Assembly: GCA_937921825.1 (NCBI GenBank)
Contig: CAKZVK010000021.1
Span: 45,712-109,711 of the forward strand
Direction: 5' to 3'
From: an uncultured Saprospiraceae bacterium
Lineage (GTDB): Bacteria > Bacteroidota > Bacteroidia > Chitinophagales > Saprospiraceae
Length of the DNA: 64,000 bases
The notes beneath the pieces were generated by a model. The model was given only the letters and a program-made list of their open reading frames with translations. It did not search any database and was not told the origin of the DNA. Both the position numbers and the translations under genes were made by a program. Shown here piece by piece: positions 36,961-45,733 of the stretch (position 1 is its first letter; each line of letters begins with the position of its first letter).

Positions 36961-38541
36961 ATGAGTAATATAAAATTGATTTGTCTCTTGGGTCTATTTC
37001 TTCTTCAAGAAGACAGTACTGCACAAAGTATCAAAAACAATTCAGCTCCGCAGATTCTACTAGATGCAATTCAGTTTAAAGATCTGGAGCTGAACTACAA
37101 TATTGCCTCTACATGCAGAGCTGGAGTATTAGAGATAGGTGCCGATACTTCTCATTATCTAGGGTTTACCACAACTGCTAAGTTTCAGCAGAATAATGAG
37201 CAATGGGTTCTCCTTTCAAACAATCAGTTGTCTGATGACCAACTAGAACTATCCATTACAATTTTCGTAGGTGATGAATTTGGCCTTATCGAAGAATCTA
37301 CTGTCTCAAATATGCATTTTAAAGACTATGCTCTTGACGATACAACATTGATCGTAATTCCTAACACAGAAGAAAGCATGTTGATTATACAAAGCCTGAA
37401 GTCGCAAGATCTGGATACCATATCTCTTTCATTCTTACCTAAGCGTATAGCAGTAATCGGAGATCATATACTTCTTTTCAATGAGAAGATCGTTCATATT
37501 ATGACTAAGGATTTTCAATTTATTCGTTCAAAAGAATTAGATGAGGTGCCACAGATATTAAAAGTGAAAGGCCAAAATCTATATGTTTTATATTCAAACA
37601 GAATAGAACTATACAATGATAATCTTGAACTAGTTACAGACTACCCATTAGACTCCATGACACCAACTGATATCGAAATTATATCTGAGGATGAGATTTA
37701 TGCTGTTTCTTATGATATGGGCACTTTATACCTACATAAATGGGGAGAATCATTATGGACTCAGGAGTACGCGGCAACTCTATCCTATGTGACGAAGCCA
37801 AGCATCCTAGATGGTAATCCTGAAACACTTTTCTACCAATATACGCTGCCGCAAGAGTTAAAAACAGGTATTGATAATGTAGTAAGAGTAGATACAAATG
37901 ATGAATTAGTAGCTAATGATCTACTTTCTATGGATCTGCATTCGATGTCAGAACTCAGTGATACGTTAGGTATAGTTCACATTGATAATCAGGATACAAT
38001 CTATGATATTAGATATACCTATGAATTTGAGTATAGCATTAAGAATGAAAGTTTAGAAATAATAGATAGTATCTATATTGTATCCAATAGGATACATGGT
38101 TTTAACTGTGCCTATGCACAGTATAAAGAGAAAATTACTGGCCTAAATCTAGAACCTGGTCAAGAATATACTTTTAACAGATCTCTGAATGGTGGTATTC
38201 TAAGGTTCGATGAAATCTGTCTAAACGTTTTTGCAATTAATAGTGGGATAGATCCTGTTTACAGGAATAATAGTAGCTGTATTCTGACACCAGTGAGCAC
38301 AAACGAAATGATTAATGATCTACCAAATATTTATCCCACGATTACTTCAGATATAGTCTACATTGATAATTATAATTCTAATAGCAATCCGCAGCTATTT
38401 GATAATTTTGGAAATTTACATTCAATAAAGAATAACAATAAGGGAGTACTAAATTTGTCAGAATTAAACCCAGGAATCTATTATTTAAGGATGAAGTACA
38501 AGAGTTCATTTTATGCTGAAAAAATTGTTCTAGTTCGTTAA
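36961..38541 (+). CDS. Secreted protein with T9SS type A sorting domain
   Basis: 526 residues: a signal peptide (to about 22), a middle region of repeated beta strands with a propeller-like pattern (about 95-330), and a C-terminal type IX sorting domain of about 75 residues containing Tyr-Pro-Thr-Ile-Thr-Ser-Asp-Ile-Val-Tyr-Ile and Leu-Asn-Pro-Gly-Ile-Tyr-Tyr-Leu-Arg. It is exported to the surface or medium through the T9SS. No catalytic motif. It starts 13 bases after the IS256 remnant, suggesting insertion near its promoter. Confidence 0.78.
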   Translation: MSNIKLICLLGLFLLQEDSTAQSIKNNSAPQILLDAIQFKDLELNYNIASTCRAGVLEIGADTSHYLGFTTTAKFQQNNEQWVLLSNNQLSDDQLELSITIFVGDEFGLIEESTVSNMHFKDYALDDTTLIVIPNTEESMLIIQSLKSQDLDTISLSFLPKRIAVIGDHILLFNEKIVHIMTKDFQFIRSKELDEVPQILKVKGQNLYVLYSNRIELYNDNLELVTDYPLDSMTPTDIEIISEDEIYAVSYDMGTLYLHKWGESLWTQEYAATLSYVTKPSILDGNPETLFYQYTLPQELKTGIDNVVRVDTNDELVANDLLSMDLHSMSELSDTLGIVHIDNQDTIYDIRYTYEFEYSIKNESLEIIDSIYIVSNRIHGFNCAYAQYKEKITGLNLEPGQEYTFNRSLNGGILRFDEICLNVFAINSGIDPVYRNNSSCILTPVSTNEMINDLPNIYPTITSDIVYIDNYNSNSNPQLFDNFGNLHSIKNNNKGVLNLSELNPGIYYLRMKYKSSFYAEKIVLVR

Positions 38542-38554
38542 TCATTATCATGGT

Positions 38555-38847
38555 AAGAGAAATCAATAGGCATTATCTCAAGACTTCTTTTAAAAAAATC
38601 CAATTCGGCTTTTTGTTGCCCTATTGTCTTTATAATTCCTCTTCTCTTTGCTCTTACTTGGGCTTCATACTCTTGCTTTTGCCCATGGAAAACACCTCCA
38701 CAGCAGACCTTAAGAATTCTCTCTTCCAAGTACTTACTTACTGAGGATGAATATTGAACTTGATAGCTAATGATTAGTCATTCGCTCTTTCAGCGCTTCT
38801 AGAATTACCTTTGCCTCGAATCTATCGGTTAAATTTCCTCTTGTCAT
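38555..38847 (-). pseudogene. IS3-family OrfA remnant with several frameshifts
   Basis: From 38847 on the minus strand: Met-Thr-Arg-Gly-Asn-Leu-Thr-Asp-Arg-Phe-Glu-Ala-Lys-Val-Ile-Leu-Glu-Ala-Leu-Lys-Glu-Arg, the start of IS3 OrfA. The frame breaks, then Tyr-Gln-Val-Gln continues in a second frame, Glu-Val-Phe-Ser-Met-Gly-Lys-Ser-Lys in another, and Lys-Thr-Ile-Gly-Gln-Gln-Lys-Ala-Glu-Leu-Asp-Phe at the end. OrfB with the DDE site is absent. It is dead. Confidence 0.75.
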
Positions 38848-39089
38848 AACAGTAAATTTATTGGTTTTAGTTAATCAAACTTACCGTCCTGATTTTGGAG
38901 GGATGCAAAACAAAGTGCTATTCATTCGATAAAAAAAATGTTTTATTGGGCTTGTCTTTCGTTGAGAAACATAAAATTATAGGATCAAAATTCGTATGCC
39001 ATCTCTACTCATGATGCAATATGTAGTTCTTCTAATCTTAAATCTTGTTTATATTCACGGACTTTCTATAGCAAAAATTACAAATTGAA
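38848..39089. other. Intergenic stretch before the redox fusion gene
   Basis: About 240 bases, AT-rich, with no gene-like frame on either strand. The sequence just past the IS3 OrfA start may hold the element's end, but I cannot identify a matching inverted repeat on the other side. Confidence 0.3.
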
Positions 39090-40499
39090 ATGAATCAAAT
39101 CCAACTTTACGGAGCCGATTGGTGCCCAGATTGCAGAAGAGCGAAATCGTTTTTAAAAGAAAATAATATCGCCTATGATTTTATCGATGTCGACTTAGAT
39201 GAGGCAGCAACTAAAAAAGTAGAATCAATAAATAATGGTAAGCGAATCATACCTACAGTTATCATTAATGGAAAATCTTATACCAATCCCAATAATGCCC
39301 AGTTAGCTTCGGCATTAGGGATCAATGAGGATTTTCATATTATAGTGTATGGAGCTGACTGGTGTCCAGACTGTAGAAAATCAAAGTCGTTTTTGAATGA
39401 TAACAAAATCAACTTCCAGTATATAGATATCGATCAGAATGAATGGTCTATTCCGATAATAACGGCGTTAAATAATGGCAAGAGAAAAATTCCGACCATA
39501 ATTATTAACGATGATATTGTACTTGTGGAACCCGAAAATGAAGAACTCCGACAAGCACTTAAGTTAGACGATGTCAAGGAGGAGAGAATATTTGATAGTA
39601 TAATCATAGGTGGTGGGGCTGCAGGTCTTACTACTTCTATATATGCACAACGAGACAGATTCGATACACTTATATTGGAAAAGAAAACAATTGGGGGCAA
39701 TGCATTTCTTACACAAAAGATCGAAAATTACCCAGGCTTCACTTCTATCTCCGGTCCTGAGTTAATGGACAAAATGGAAGAACAAGCTAAAACTTATGGA
39801 GCGACAATAAAGACTGGAGAGGATGTAATCTCTATAGAAAAGGAAGAGGACTTATTCAAGATAAAAACTAAGACTCAAGAATATCTCGGTAAGACAGTCG
39901 TACTCTCGACGGGTTCGACATATCGTCAATTAGGGATTCCTGGAGAGGCGGACCTAATAGGTTCTGGCGTACATTTTTGTGCTACATGTGACGGTGCATT
40001 CTATCGAGAAAAAGATATAATTGTAATAGGTGGTGGGAATTCTGCTCTGGAAGAAGGTATCTTTTTGGCGGGATTCTGTAAAAGTGTAAAAATAGTTCAT
40101 ATTCTTCCTGAGTTTACAGCGAGTGAGACCTATACAGAAAAACTAAGTTCGGTAAAGAATATTACGACCTACATGAATAAGAAGTCTTTGGAATTTCTTG
40201 CTAATGACAAGGGAATGTTCGAGGGGTTAAAAATTGAGGATAATGAAAGCAAAGAACAAGAAATTATAAATGCAGATGGCGTCTTTGTTTTTATTGGCTT
40301 AATTCCTAATACTAAGCCCTTTGAGAATATAATTGAACTAAATAATAGAGGTTTTGTCAAAACAACAGATCTTGCACATACGTCAATTAGTGGAATCTTT
40401 GCTGCTGGAGATTGTAGAGAAGGTGCTATTGCGCAGGTAGCATCAGCAACTGGAGAAGGCGTATTAGCAAGTTATGGAATCAAAAGTTATCTAAAGTAA
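39090..40499 (+). CDS. Tandem glutaredoxin-glutaredoxin-thioredoxin reductase fusion
   Basis: 469 residues. Two glutaredoxin-like domains (about 1-78 and 83-155), each starting with Tyr-Gly-Ala-Asp-Trp-Cys-Pro-Asp-Cys (cysteines 12/15 and 92/95) and Ile-Pro-Thr. They are followed by a complete thioredoxin-reductase-like flavoprotein: FAD loop Gly-Gly-Gly-Ala-Ala-Gly (174-179), redox Cys297-Ala-Thr-Cys300, and NAD(P)H loop Gly-Gly-Gly-Asn-Ser-Ala (about 314-319). Electrons could pass from NADPH through flavin and CATC to either attached domain. In a bacillithiol producer it may reduce mixed disulfides. Doubling of the domain is unusual. It is followed by a strong hairpin and an AraC regulator. 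Confidence 0.9.
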   Translation: MNQIQLYGADWCPDCRRAKSFLKENNIAYDFIDVDLDEAATKKVESINNGKRIIPTVIINGKSYTNPNNAQLASALGINEDFHIIVYGADWCPDCRKSKSFLNDNKINFQYIDIDQNEWSIPIITALNNGKRKIPTIIINDDIVLVEPENEELRQALKLDDVKEERIFDSIIIGGGAAGLTTSIYAQRDRFDTLILEKKTIGGNAFLTQKIENYPGFTSISGPELMDKMEEQAKTYGATIKTGEDVISIEKEEDLFKIKTKTQEYLGKTVVLSTGSTYRQLGIPGEADLIGSGVHFCATCDGAFYREKDIIVIGGGNSALEEGIFLAGFCKSVKIVHILPEFTASETYTEKLSSVKNITTYMNKKSLEFLANDKGMFEGLKIEDNESKEQEIINADGVFVFIGLIPNTKPFENIIELNNRGFVKTTDLAHTSISGIFAAGDCREGAIAQVASATGEGVLASYGIKSYLK

Positions 40500-40513
40500 A
40501 ACCTTGCTGACAA

Positions 40514-40560
40514 AGGCTATAAACGCAGGGGAGCTTACTTGGCATACCTGCGTTTTGCCT
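40514..40560 (+). terminator. Long hairpin between redox fusion and AraC gene
   Basis: AGGC ... AAACGCAGG (40514-40529) pairs with CCTGCGTTT ... GCCT (40547-40560), a 13-bp interrupted stem with a 17-base loop. T-tract is short (TTTT inside the stem), so terminator or attenuator are both possible. It ends 20 bases before the AraC ATG. Confidence 0.5.
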
Positions 40561-40579
40561 CACTCTTAGGCCTTATCCA

Positions 40580-41644
40580 ATGATAAAGAAATTCATACCG
40601 GAAGTAAATAAAATCTACTTGATACAAAAGCATACCATGTATCATATTATGGAGGGTATGGGTAGTATTGAAGTCGATTTTAAGCAGTATAAAAATTGGG
40701 ATAATAAAGTGATTTTTCTTAACAAAGGTCAGTATATCAAATTTACTTCTGGGAATTTCATAGTCCGTAAAATAGAACTTGAAGAACAACATGTTACTCA
40801 CAACAAAGAAGTTAGGGTTCTCTTTAACCACCTTGTCTCCTTAAGTTACATTGACATTAATGACTGTAAAGACTTCAGAAAGTATTTTAATCCAAACAAA
40901 GTAGCTAAGAATGAAGGTGACATAGTAGAGGTCTCTTCGAATGTGTGGTACTCGCAAAATCCCTTTAGTGCAAAAAAAGAAGAATATCATGTCATCTTTG
41001 ATGTCAAGGACATCATAGATGAAAACTACAAAAGCAACCAATCCAAAAAGCAATTAATTAAGTTGCTTGGCACTTCAAAATATACAGCTCAGGCACTTTT
41101 CAAATCAAAGATAGGACGTACGATAAAGTCAGTATTTACCCAAAAGAGAATCTCAGAAAGCAAGAAGGAAATAGCCTTTACTGATAAGCACATCACCGAA
41201 ATAGCATATGAGTATGGATTTAAAGATCCTGCTTATTTCAATAGAAGATTTAAGAAATCATCTGGCCTGAGCCCTTCAGAATTTAGAAAGAAAATCAAAT
41301 TTGAAGAAAGAGATACTTTCACTCCAGAACTATTTGAGCTCCTTAAGACTTATCATGCGACACAGCGATCAGTTGGTTTTTATGCAGACTCTATGAACTT
41401 GTCACCTAAGACATTATCCAAAAAAGTAAAGGACAAACTCCATACTACAATGGGACAACTCATCAGAAATGAGATTATAAATTCAGCCAAATTAATGCTT
41501 CAGGACGGCAGAAGTATTAAAGATATCTCAGATGTCCTGACTTTTGAAGAGGTGAGCCATTTCTCATCATTCTTTAAGAAGTATACTGATATCACGCCAA
41601 GCCAGTATGCGGCCAATAGCCTAATGAAGAAAGAGGGTCTTTAA
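40580..41644 (+). CDS. AraC-family regulator with two HTH domains
   Basis: 354 residues: an N-terminal part of about 140 residues without a clear cupin, then a first AraC HTH pair (about 160-240) with Ile-Thr-Glu-Ile-Ala-Tyr-Glu-Tyr-Gly-Phe-Lys-Asp-Pro-Ala-Tyr-Phe-Asn-Arg-Arg-Phe-Lys-Lys, and a second one (about 255-345) with Ile-Lys-Asp-Ile-Ser-Asp ... Ser-His-Phe-Ser-Ser-Phe-Phe-Lys-Lys-Tyr. Duplicated C-terminal DNA-binding domains are uncommon. The neighbours suggest it controls the redox fusion and the NTF2-like gene. Its own promoter is not recognised. Confidence 0.83.
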   Translation: MIKKFIPEVNKIYLIQKHTMYHIMEGMGSIEVDFKQYKNWDNKVIFLNKGQYIKFTSGNFIVRKIELEEQHVTHNKEVRVLFNHLVSLSYIDINDCKDFRKYFNPNKVAKNEGDIVEVSSNVWYSQNPFSAKKEEYHVIFDVKDIIDENYKSNQSKKQLIKLLGTSKYTAQALFKSKIGRTIKSVFTQKRISESKKEIAFTDKHITEIAYEYGFKDPAYFNRRFKKSSGLSPSEFRKKIKFEERDTFTPELFELLKTYHATQRSVGFYADSMNLSPKTLSKKVKDKLHTTMGQLIRNEIINSAKLMLQDGRSIKDISDVLTFEEVSHFSSFFKKYTDITPSQYAANSLMKKEGL

Positions 41645-41774
41645 TAAGCAAAGCTATTTTCGCAATTAAGATTCTATTTTAGAAAAGTACAAGTATTAGG
41701 TAATTTCTTGTAACTGACTTGCTGCACTATAACCTCATATTCATACTGCAGACTTATAAACAGTATATAGAATT

Positions 41775-42128
41775 ATGAATATCAAAGATCAGGTAACCAA
41801 GATGGATGCATTAGTTTCAAAAGGAGCTATCGTAGAAGCCGTCTCTACATTTTTTGCAGATTCAGCGAGCACTTCTGATTATGGAGATGTCACTACTGGA
41901 AACAAAAGCGAAATGATTAAAAAAATGGAAGGTTACACAAGCTCAATTGCTAAGGTAAATAGCATAACACATCACAGAACTACTGTAGATGAGAATTCGT
42001 CGGCTTCAGAATTTACTTTTGATTTTGACATGAAAGATGGGAGCAAAATCTTTTGGCATGAAATCATCAGCAGACAATGGAATGATCCTGGACAAGTCAC
42101 TCAAGAGGAATACTTTTTAGCTAACTAA
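41775..42128 (+). CDS. NTF2-like (SnoaL-type) protein
   Basis: 117 residues with the cone-shaped NTF2 pattern: helix start Met-Asp-Ala-Leu-Val-Ser-Lys-Gly, Phe-Phe-Ala-Asp, Gly-Asn-Lys-Ser-Glu-Met-Ile-Lys, then alternating strands ending Arg-Gln-Trp-Asn. Members bind small hydrophobic ligands or are isomerases. Substrate unknown. It lies 16 bases before a small membrane protein gene, probably co-transcribed. Confidence 0.75.
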   Translation: MNIKDQVTKMDALVSKGAIVEAVSTFFADSASTSDYGDVTTGNKSEMIKKMEGYTSSIAKVNSITHHRTTVDENSSASEFTFDFDMKDGSKIFWHEIISRQWNDPGQVTQEEYFLAN

Positions 42129-42144
42129 TTAGAAATAGAAATAA

Positions 42145-42489
42145 ATGAAATTCATCACAAAACGTATCCATGCATATCTTGACTATCCTGTAGCAATTGC
42201 CCTTATGGTATTACCATATGTTTTAGGCTTAGGAGATTCTAATCCATTAGCTTTTAAGCTATCAATATTTACAGGTATAGCAGCATTAGTATTGACCATA
42301 CTTACTGATCATCAAACAGGAATTATTAAAGTTGTATCATATAAGCTTCATCTAATTGTAGATTTTTTAGTAGCTGTAGTTTTTATTATTGCTCCTTTCT
42401 TATTGGGCTTTAAAGGAATAGATGCCATCTACTACTGGGCTAATGGAGCTGCAGTACTTGCCGTAGTCAGTCTCCATAAATCGGAGTAG
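42145..42489 (+). CDS. Small membrane protein (SPW-repeat-like)
   Basis: 114 residues with four hydrophobic helices arranged as two similar halves: Tyr-Pro-Val-Ala-Ile-Ala-Leu-Met-Val-Leu-Pro-Tyr-Val-Leu-Gly and Val-Asp-Phe-Leu-Val-Ala-Val-Val-Phe-Ile-Ile-Ala-Pro-Phe-Leu-Leu-Gly. The doubled pattern is that of SPW-type membrane proteins. Function unknown; it forms a pair with the NTF2-like gene. Confidence 0.65.
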   Translation: MKFITKRIHAYLDYPVAIALMVLPYVLGLGDSNPLAFKLSIFTGIAALVLTILTDHQTGIIKVVSYKLHLIVDFLVAVVFIIAPFLLGFKGIDAIYYWANGAAVLAVVSLHKSE

Positions 42490-42798
42490 ACAATAAGTTT
42501 ATACAAGTATATATGTTCCGAAAGATGGGAAGTATTTCTTGTTTTTTGACAACGCAAAAATAAATAACATAAGTTTCGGAGCAGAATATCCCTTCGTTAT
42601 TAGATGCTTGTGGCGTCGATGCAATGTGAGGGAGGCAGGAAGCCCACTCTCTCATACATCCTGGCAGCATCAATACCATACGGTAGTACCGTAAAGCTAT
42701 AAGCCCTAAAAATGCTGTTCGTCGTTCTGCAAATTAAAAGGTAGAATGGCAAGGCGAAGAGGTTCCAAAACTCACTACCAAAGACTTCTCCCCTAGCC
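42490..42798. other. Intergenic stretch with a near-palindrome
   Basis: About 310 bases with no convincing gene. It contains TACGGTAGTACCGTA (42679-42693), a perfect 7-bp inverted repeat around one base, possibly an operator or recombination site. The last 40 bases resemble the sequence just left of permease scar copy 2, so homology to that scar extends past the stop codon. Confidence 0.4.
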
Positions 42799-44052
42799 CT
42801 ATTGCCTGATAGCCACAACAGGGTCTAACTTAGACGCTAGAAAAGCAGGAATGATCCCAGAGAAAACGCCAACTAGTACTGAGATCACTACTCCTGATAA
42901 GGCATTATCAAAAGTCATGTTCATACTGAAGTCCAGCACCTCTGATATAAAGGTGATCATGCCGAAGGAAGTCAGCAACCCTAAAAAGCCACCTACTAGA
43001 CAAAGGACCACAGCTTCTATAAGAAACTCTGCCATGATGATATATCTCTGAGCGCCTAGCGCTTTTTTGATACCAATGATGTTGGTTCGTTCCTTGACTG
43101 AGACAAACATGATATTAGCAACACTAAACATTCCTACGATCAATGCAAAGCCACCAATCACTATCCCTGCAATATTTAAGGTGCCGAAGAAGCCCTCTAA
43201 GACTTGATTAAGCGAAGACATTTCCATTAGAGAAAAATTATCCGGATCTTTTGGTCTTAGTCTTCTATGCGCTCTAAGTATACCCGTCAGTTCGCTTTTA
43301 AGATCTTCTATATCGACCTCTTTCTTAGCAGAGGCCATTAAGGACTCTCCTATCGTACGACCATCATTTATATTTAGATACCTCCTGACGTTGGTTAGGC
43401 TTACCCAAGCTACCTCATCAAAATTCATAAAATTAAACATGCTCTCCCCTTCTTCTTCTAGTACTCCGATGACATTGTAACTCTGCCCGAAGAGTTTTAC
43501 TTCTTTTCCGATAGGATTGATATTCTGAAACAGTTCTTTCGCGGTAGTATGACCGAGGACCACCTTATTTGCCCCTGAATTAAATTCAGATTGGGTAAAG
43601 TGTCTACCTTTTTTGAATTCTAGCTTCTGTATATCTTGAAACTCATAAGAGGAACCCATGACGAAAATTCCAGATACGGAGCTGGAACCATACTTTACGG
43701 TCTTACCACCTTGGAAGACATTGTAAGAGATCTTATCTATAAGCTTAGACTTTTTCTTGATGACTTCATAATCTGCCAGATTAGGGTCTGGCCTTTTCAT
43801 ATACTTAAAGTAGTTGTCCTCCCAGTCTTCATTCCAGGGGTACTTCTCTATGTAGACACTATTAGCGCCTAGCTCTGAGATGCCATCCATGACATTATCC
43901 TCTAGTGAATCCACTGCAGATTTGACAGATATGATGCAAAAGATCCCTATAGTAATACCTATGAGGGAAAGGAAACTCCTCAACTTATTACCCAATAATG
44001 AGTCAAAAGCCTGTCTGAAACTTTCTAATATGACTTTAATTATCACTACCAC
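42799..44052 (-). CDS. MacB/FtsX-type ABC transporter permease
   Basis: 417 residues: helix 1 (about 22-42, Ser-Leu-Ile-Gly-Ile-Thr-Ile-Gly-Ile-Phe), a large periplasmic MacB_PCD domain (about 45-250), and three C-terminal helices (FtsX domain, about 290-405) ending Ala-Phe-Leu-Ala-Ser-Lys-Leu-Asp-Pro-Val-Val-Ala-Ile-Arg-Gln. Starts with GTG; another GTG two codons in is equally possible. The ATPase partner is not next to it. The 3' end is duplicated twice to the left as scars, implying former tandem paralogues. Substrate unknown (lipoproteins, peptides or drugs in the family). Confidence 0.88.
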   Translation of the reverse strand: MVVIIKVILESFRQAFDSLLGNKLRSFLSLIGITIGIFCIISVKSAVDSLEDNVMDGISELGANSVYIEKYPWNEDWEDNYFKYMKRPDPNLADYEVIKKKSKLIDKISYNVFQGGKTVKYGSSSVSGIFVMGSSYEFQDIQKLEFKKGRHFTQSEFNSGANKVVLGHTTAKELFQNINPIGKEVKLFGQSYNVIGVLEEEGESMFNFMNFDEVAWVSLTNVRRYLNINDGRTIGESLMASAKKEVDIEDLKSELTGILRAHRRLRPKDPDNFSLMEMSSLNQVLEGFFGTLNIAGIVIGGFALIVGMFSVANIMFVSVKERTNIIGIKKALGAQRYIIMAEFLIEAVVLCLVGGFLGLLTSFGMITFISEVLDFSMNMTFDNALSGVVISVLVGVFSGIIPAFLASKLDPVVAIRQ

Positions 44053-44141
44053 AATCTAAAACTAGAGAATATATAGTTTCCTAAGCTCATAATTAGACAA
44101 AACACCGTGAAATCACTCCGAATCTTTGATTCTATTTTTTC

Positions 44142-44149
44142 TATTTTTG
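44142..44149 (+). promoter_or_regulatory. Candidate -7 element for queA
   Basis: TATTTTTG matches TAnnTTTG and lies 22 bases before the queA ATG. A TTTG at 44125-44128 is only 13 bases upstream, tighter than usual. Confidence 0.35.
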
Positions 44150-44171
44150 CACGCTATTTAAAATAAGAAAC

Positions 44172-45242
44172 ATGAAGACGAAATTATCGACTTTCAATTT
44201 TGAGTTACCTGAGAAACTCATTTCTAAATATCCAACTGAATCTAGAGATGAGTCAAGACTTATGGTCGTCCATAAAGACTCCGGCAAGATTGAGCACAAG
44301 ACGTTCAAAGATATCATAGAGTACTTTGACGAGGACGATACTATGATCTTCAATGACACCAAGGTCTTCCCAGCAAGGCTTTTTGGAAAGAAAGAAAAGA
44401 CAGGCGCTCAGATAGAGGTCTTCTTACTAAGAGAGCTTAACAAGGAATCTAGACTATGGGATGTCCTCGTAGACCCTGCAAGAAAAATCAGAGTCGGAAA
44501 TAAATTATTCTTTACGAACCCTAATAATGAAGAGGAAGATCTGCTTATCGCAGAGGTCGTAGATAACACGACTTCAAGAGGAAGAACGATCAGATTCTTT
44601 TTTGAAGGGACGGATGAGGAATACCATGCGATACTTAGAACATTAGGGCATACGCCTCTCCCTAAGTATATAGACAGAGAGCCAGAGGCTATAGATATTG
44701 AAAGGTACCAAACGGTATACGCTGACAAGGTAGGTGCCGTAGCCGCGCCTACTGCAGGACTACACTTCAGTAAGACACTTCTAAAGAAACTAGAGATAAA
44801 AGGGATACATCTTCCTAAGGTAACCCTGCACGTAGGGTTAGGAACATTCAGAGAGATAGAGGTAGAAGATCTATCTAAGCATAAGATGGAAGCAGAATAC
44901 TTTGCGATACCTGGAGATTCTGCCAAGCTGGTAAATAAAGCGATAGAGTCTAAAAGGAGAATCTGTAGTGTCGGTACTACGAGTATGAGAACAATAGAAT
45001 CTGCAGTCTCTGCAACAGGCTATCTCAAAGAGGCTGAGGGATGGACAAACTTGTTCATCTATCATCCGCATGAGTTTAGTATAGCGAATTCTATGATTAC
45101 CAATTTTCATTTACCTAAATCATCACTGGTTATCATGGTCGCTGCATTTGCTGGACATGAGCTCATCATGGATGCCTATCAAGAAGCCATCAAGCAGAAG
45201 TATAGATTTTTCAGCTATGGCGATGCCATGTTGATTATTTAG
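44172..45242 (+). CDS. queA: S-adenosylmethionine:tRNA ribosyltransferase-isomerase
   Basis: 356 residues. It transfers the ribosyl part of SAM to preQ1 in tRNA, forming epoxyqueuosine. Family blocks: [34 protein letters not shown] and Asn-Phe-His-Leu-Pro-Lys-Ser-Ser-Leu. Length is normal. Divergent from the permease. Marks the return to core chromosome after the island. Confidence 0.97.
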   Translation: MKTKLSTFNFELPEKLISKYPTESRDESRLMVVHKDSGKIEHKTFKDIIEYFDEDDTMIFNDTKVFPARLFGKKEKTGAQIEVFLLRELNKESRLWDVLVDPARKIRVGNKLFFTNPNNEEEDLLIAEVVDNTTSRGRTIRFFFEGTDEEYHAILRTLGHTPLPKYIDREPEAIDIERYQTVYADKVGAVAAPTAGLHFSKTLLKKLEIKGIHLPKVTLHVGLGTFREIEVEDLSKHKMEAEYFAIPGDSAKLVNKAIESKRRICSVGTTSMRTIESAVSATGYLKEAEGWTNLFIYHPHEFSIANSMITNFHLPKSSLVIMVAAFAGHELIMDAYQEAIKQKYRFFSYGDAMLII

Positions 45243-45371
45243 ATCAGTCGGGGAATTATTTTGTAGTCCTATGGGTTTTAGAAACTGTAGGCATTTGATT
45301 TATTAGATTCACAGTTTAGTAGGTTGATTTCCAAAGGATTACGCATAGTATTACATATATATAAAATATAT

Positions 45372-45401
45372 TTTGTGCTTTCCGATTTTTTAATACTTTT
45401 G
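45372..45401 (+). promoter_or_regulatory. Promoter of the DUF2795 gene (upstream of two candidates)
   Basis: TTTG (45372-45375) and TACTTTTG (45394-45401), 18 bases apart, match the consensus perfectly. A second -7 match, TAGTTTTG at 45429-45436, lies nearer the gene with ATTG 16 bases above it, so tandem promoters are possible. Confidence 0.6.
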
Positions 45402-45455
45402 AAGGAAAATTGAGGAATACTTCAGTTTTAGTTTTGTAATATTTAAATCAATAAA

Positions 45456-45677
45456 ATGTATTGGACCTTAGAATTAGCACATCATCTTGAAGATGCTCCA
45501 TGGCCAGCGACTAGAGATGAGTTAATTGACTATGCTATTCGTACTTGTGCTCCCCCAGAGGTTGTAGAAAACTTACAAGAGATGGAAGATGAGGGTGACT
45601 CTTATGAGAATATGGTAGAGATATGGCCGGACTTTCCTAGGAAGGATGACTTCCTGTTTAACGAAGACGAATATTAG
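45456..45677 (+). CDS. DUF2795 domain protein
   Basis: 73 residues, very acidic and tryptophan-rich: Met-Tyr-Trp-Thr-Leu-Glu-Leu-Ala-His-His-Leu-Glu-Asp-Ala-Pro-Trp-Pro-Ala-Thr-Arg, then Trp-Pro-Asp-Phe and a C-terminus Phe-Asn-Glu-Asp-Glu-Tyr. This is the highly conserved Bacteroidota DUF2795 protein, function unknown. It has a strong promoter and terminator, consistent with high expression. Confidence 0.88.
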   Translation: MYWTLELAHHLEDAPWPATRDELIDYAIRTCAPPEVVENLQEMEDEGDSYENMVEIWPDFPRKDDFLFNEDEY

Positions 45678-45698
45678 TCAAATAAAGAATAAACAACT

Positions 45699-45733
45699 AA
45701 GCTCATTGATTTTGAAATCAATGGGCTTTTTTT
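45699..45733 (+). terminator. Rho-independent terminator after the DUF2795 gene
   Basis: Stem AAGCTCATTGATTT (45699-45712) / AAATCAATGGGCTT (45715-45728), 14 bp with G-U pairs and a 2-base core loop that likely opens to four, then seven T. The stop codon of the convergent EamA gene lies inside it. Confidence 0.85.

Noticed and set aside
42600..42818. 72-codon minus-strand frame overlapping the permease end
   Set aside because: It overlaps the permease stop in another frame, lacks homology, and lies in a region better explained as decayed sequence.
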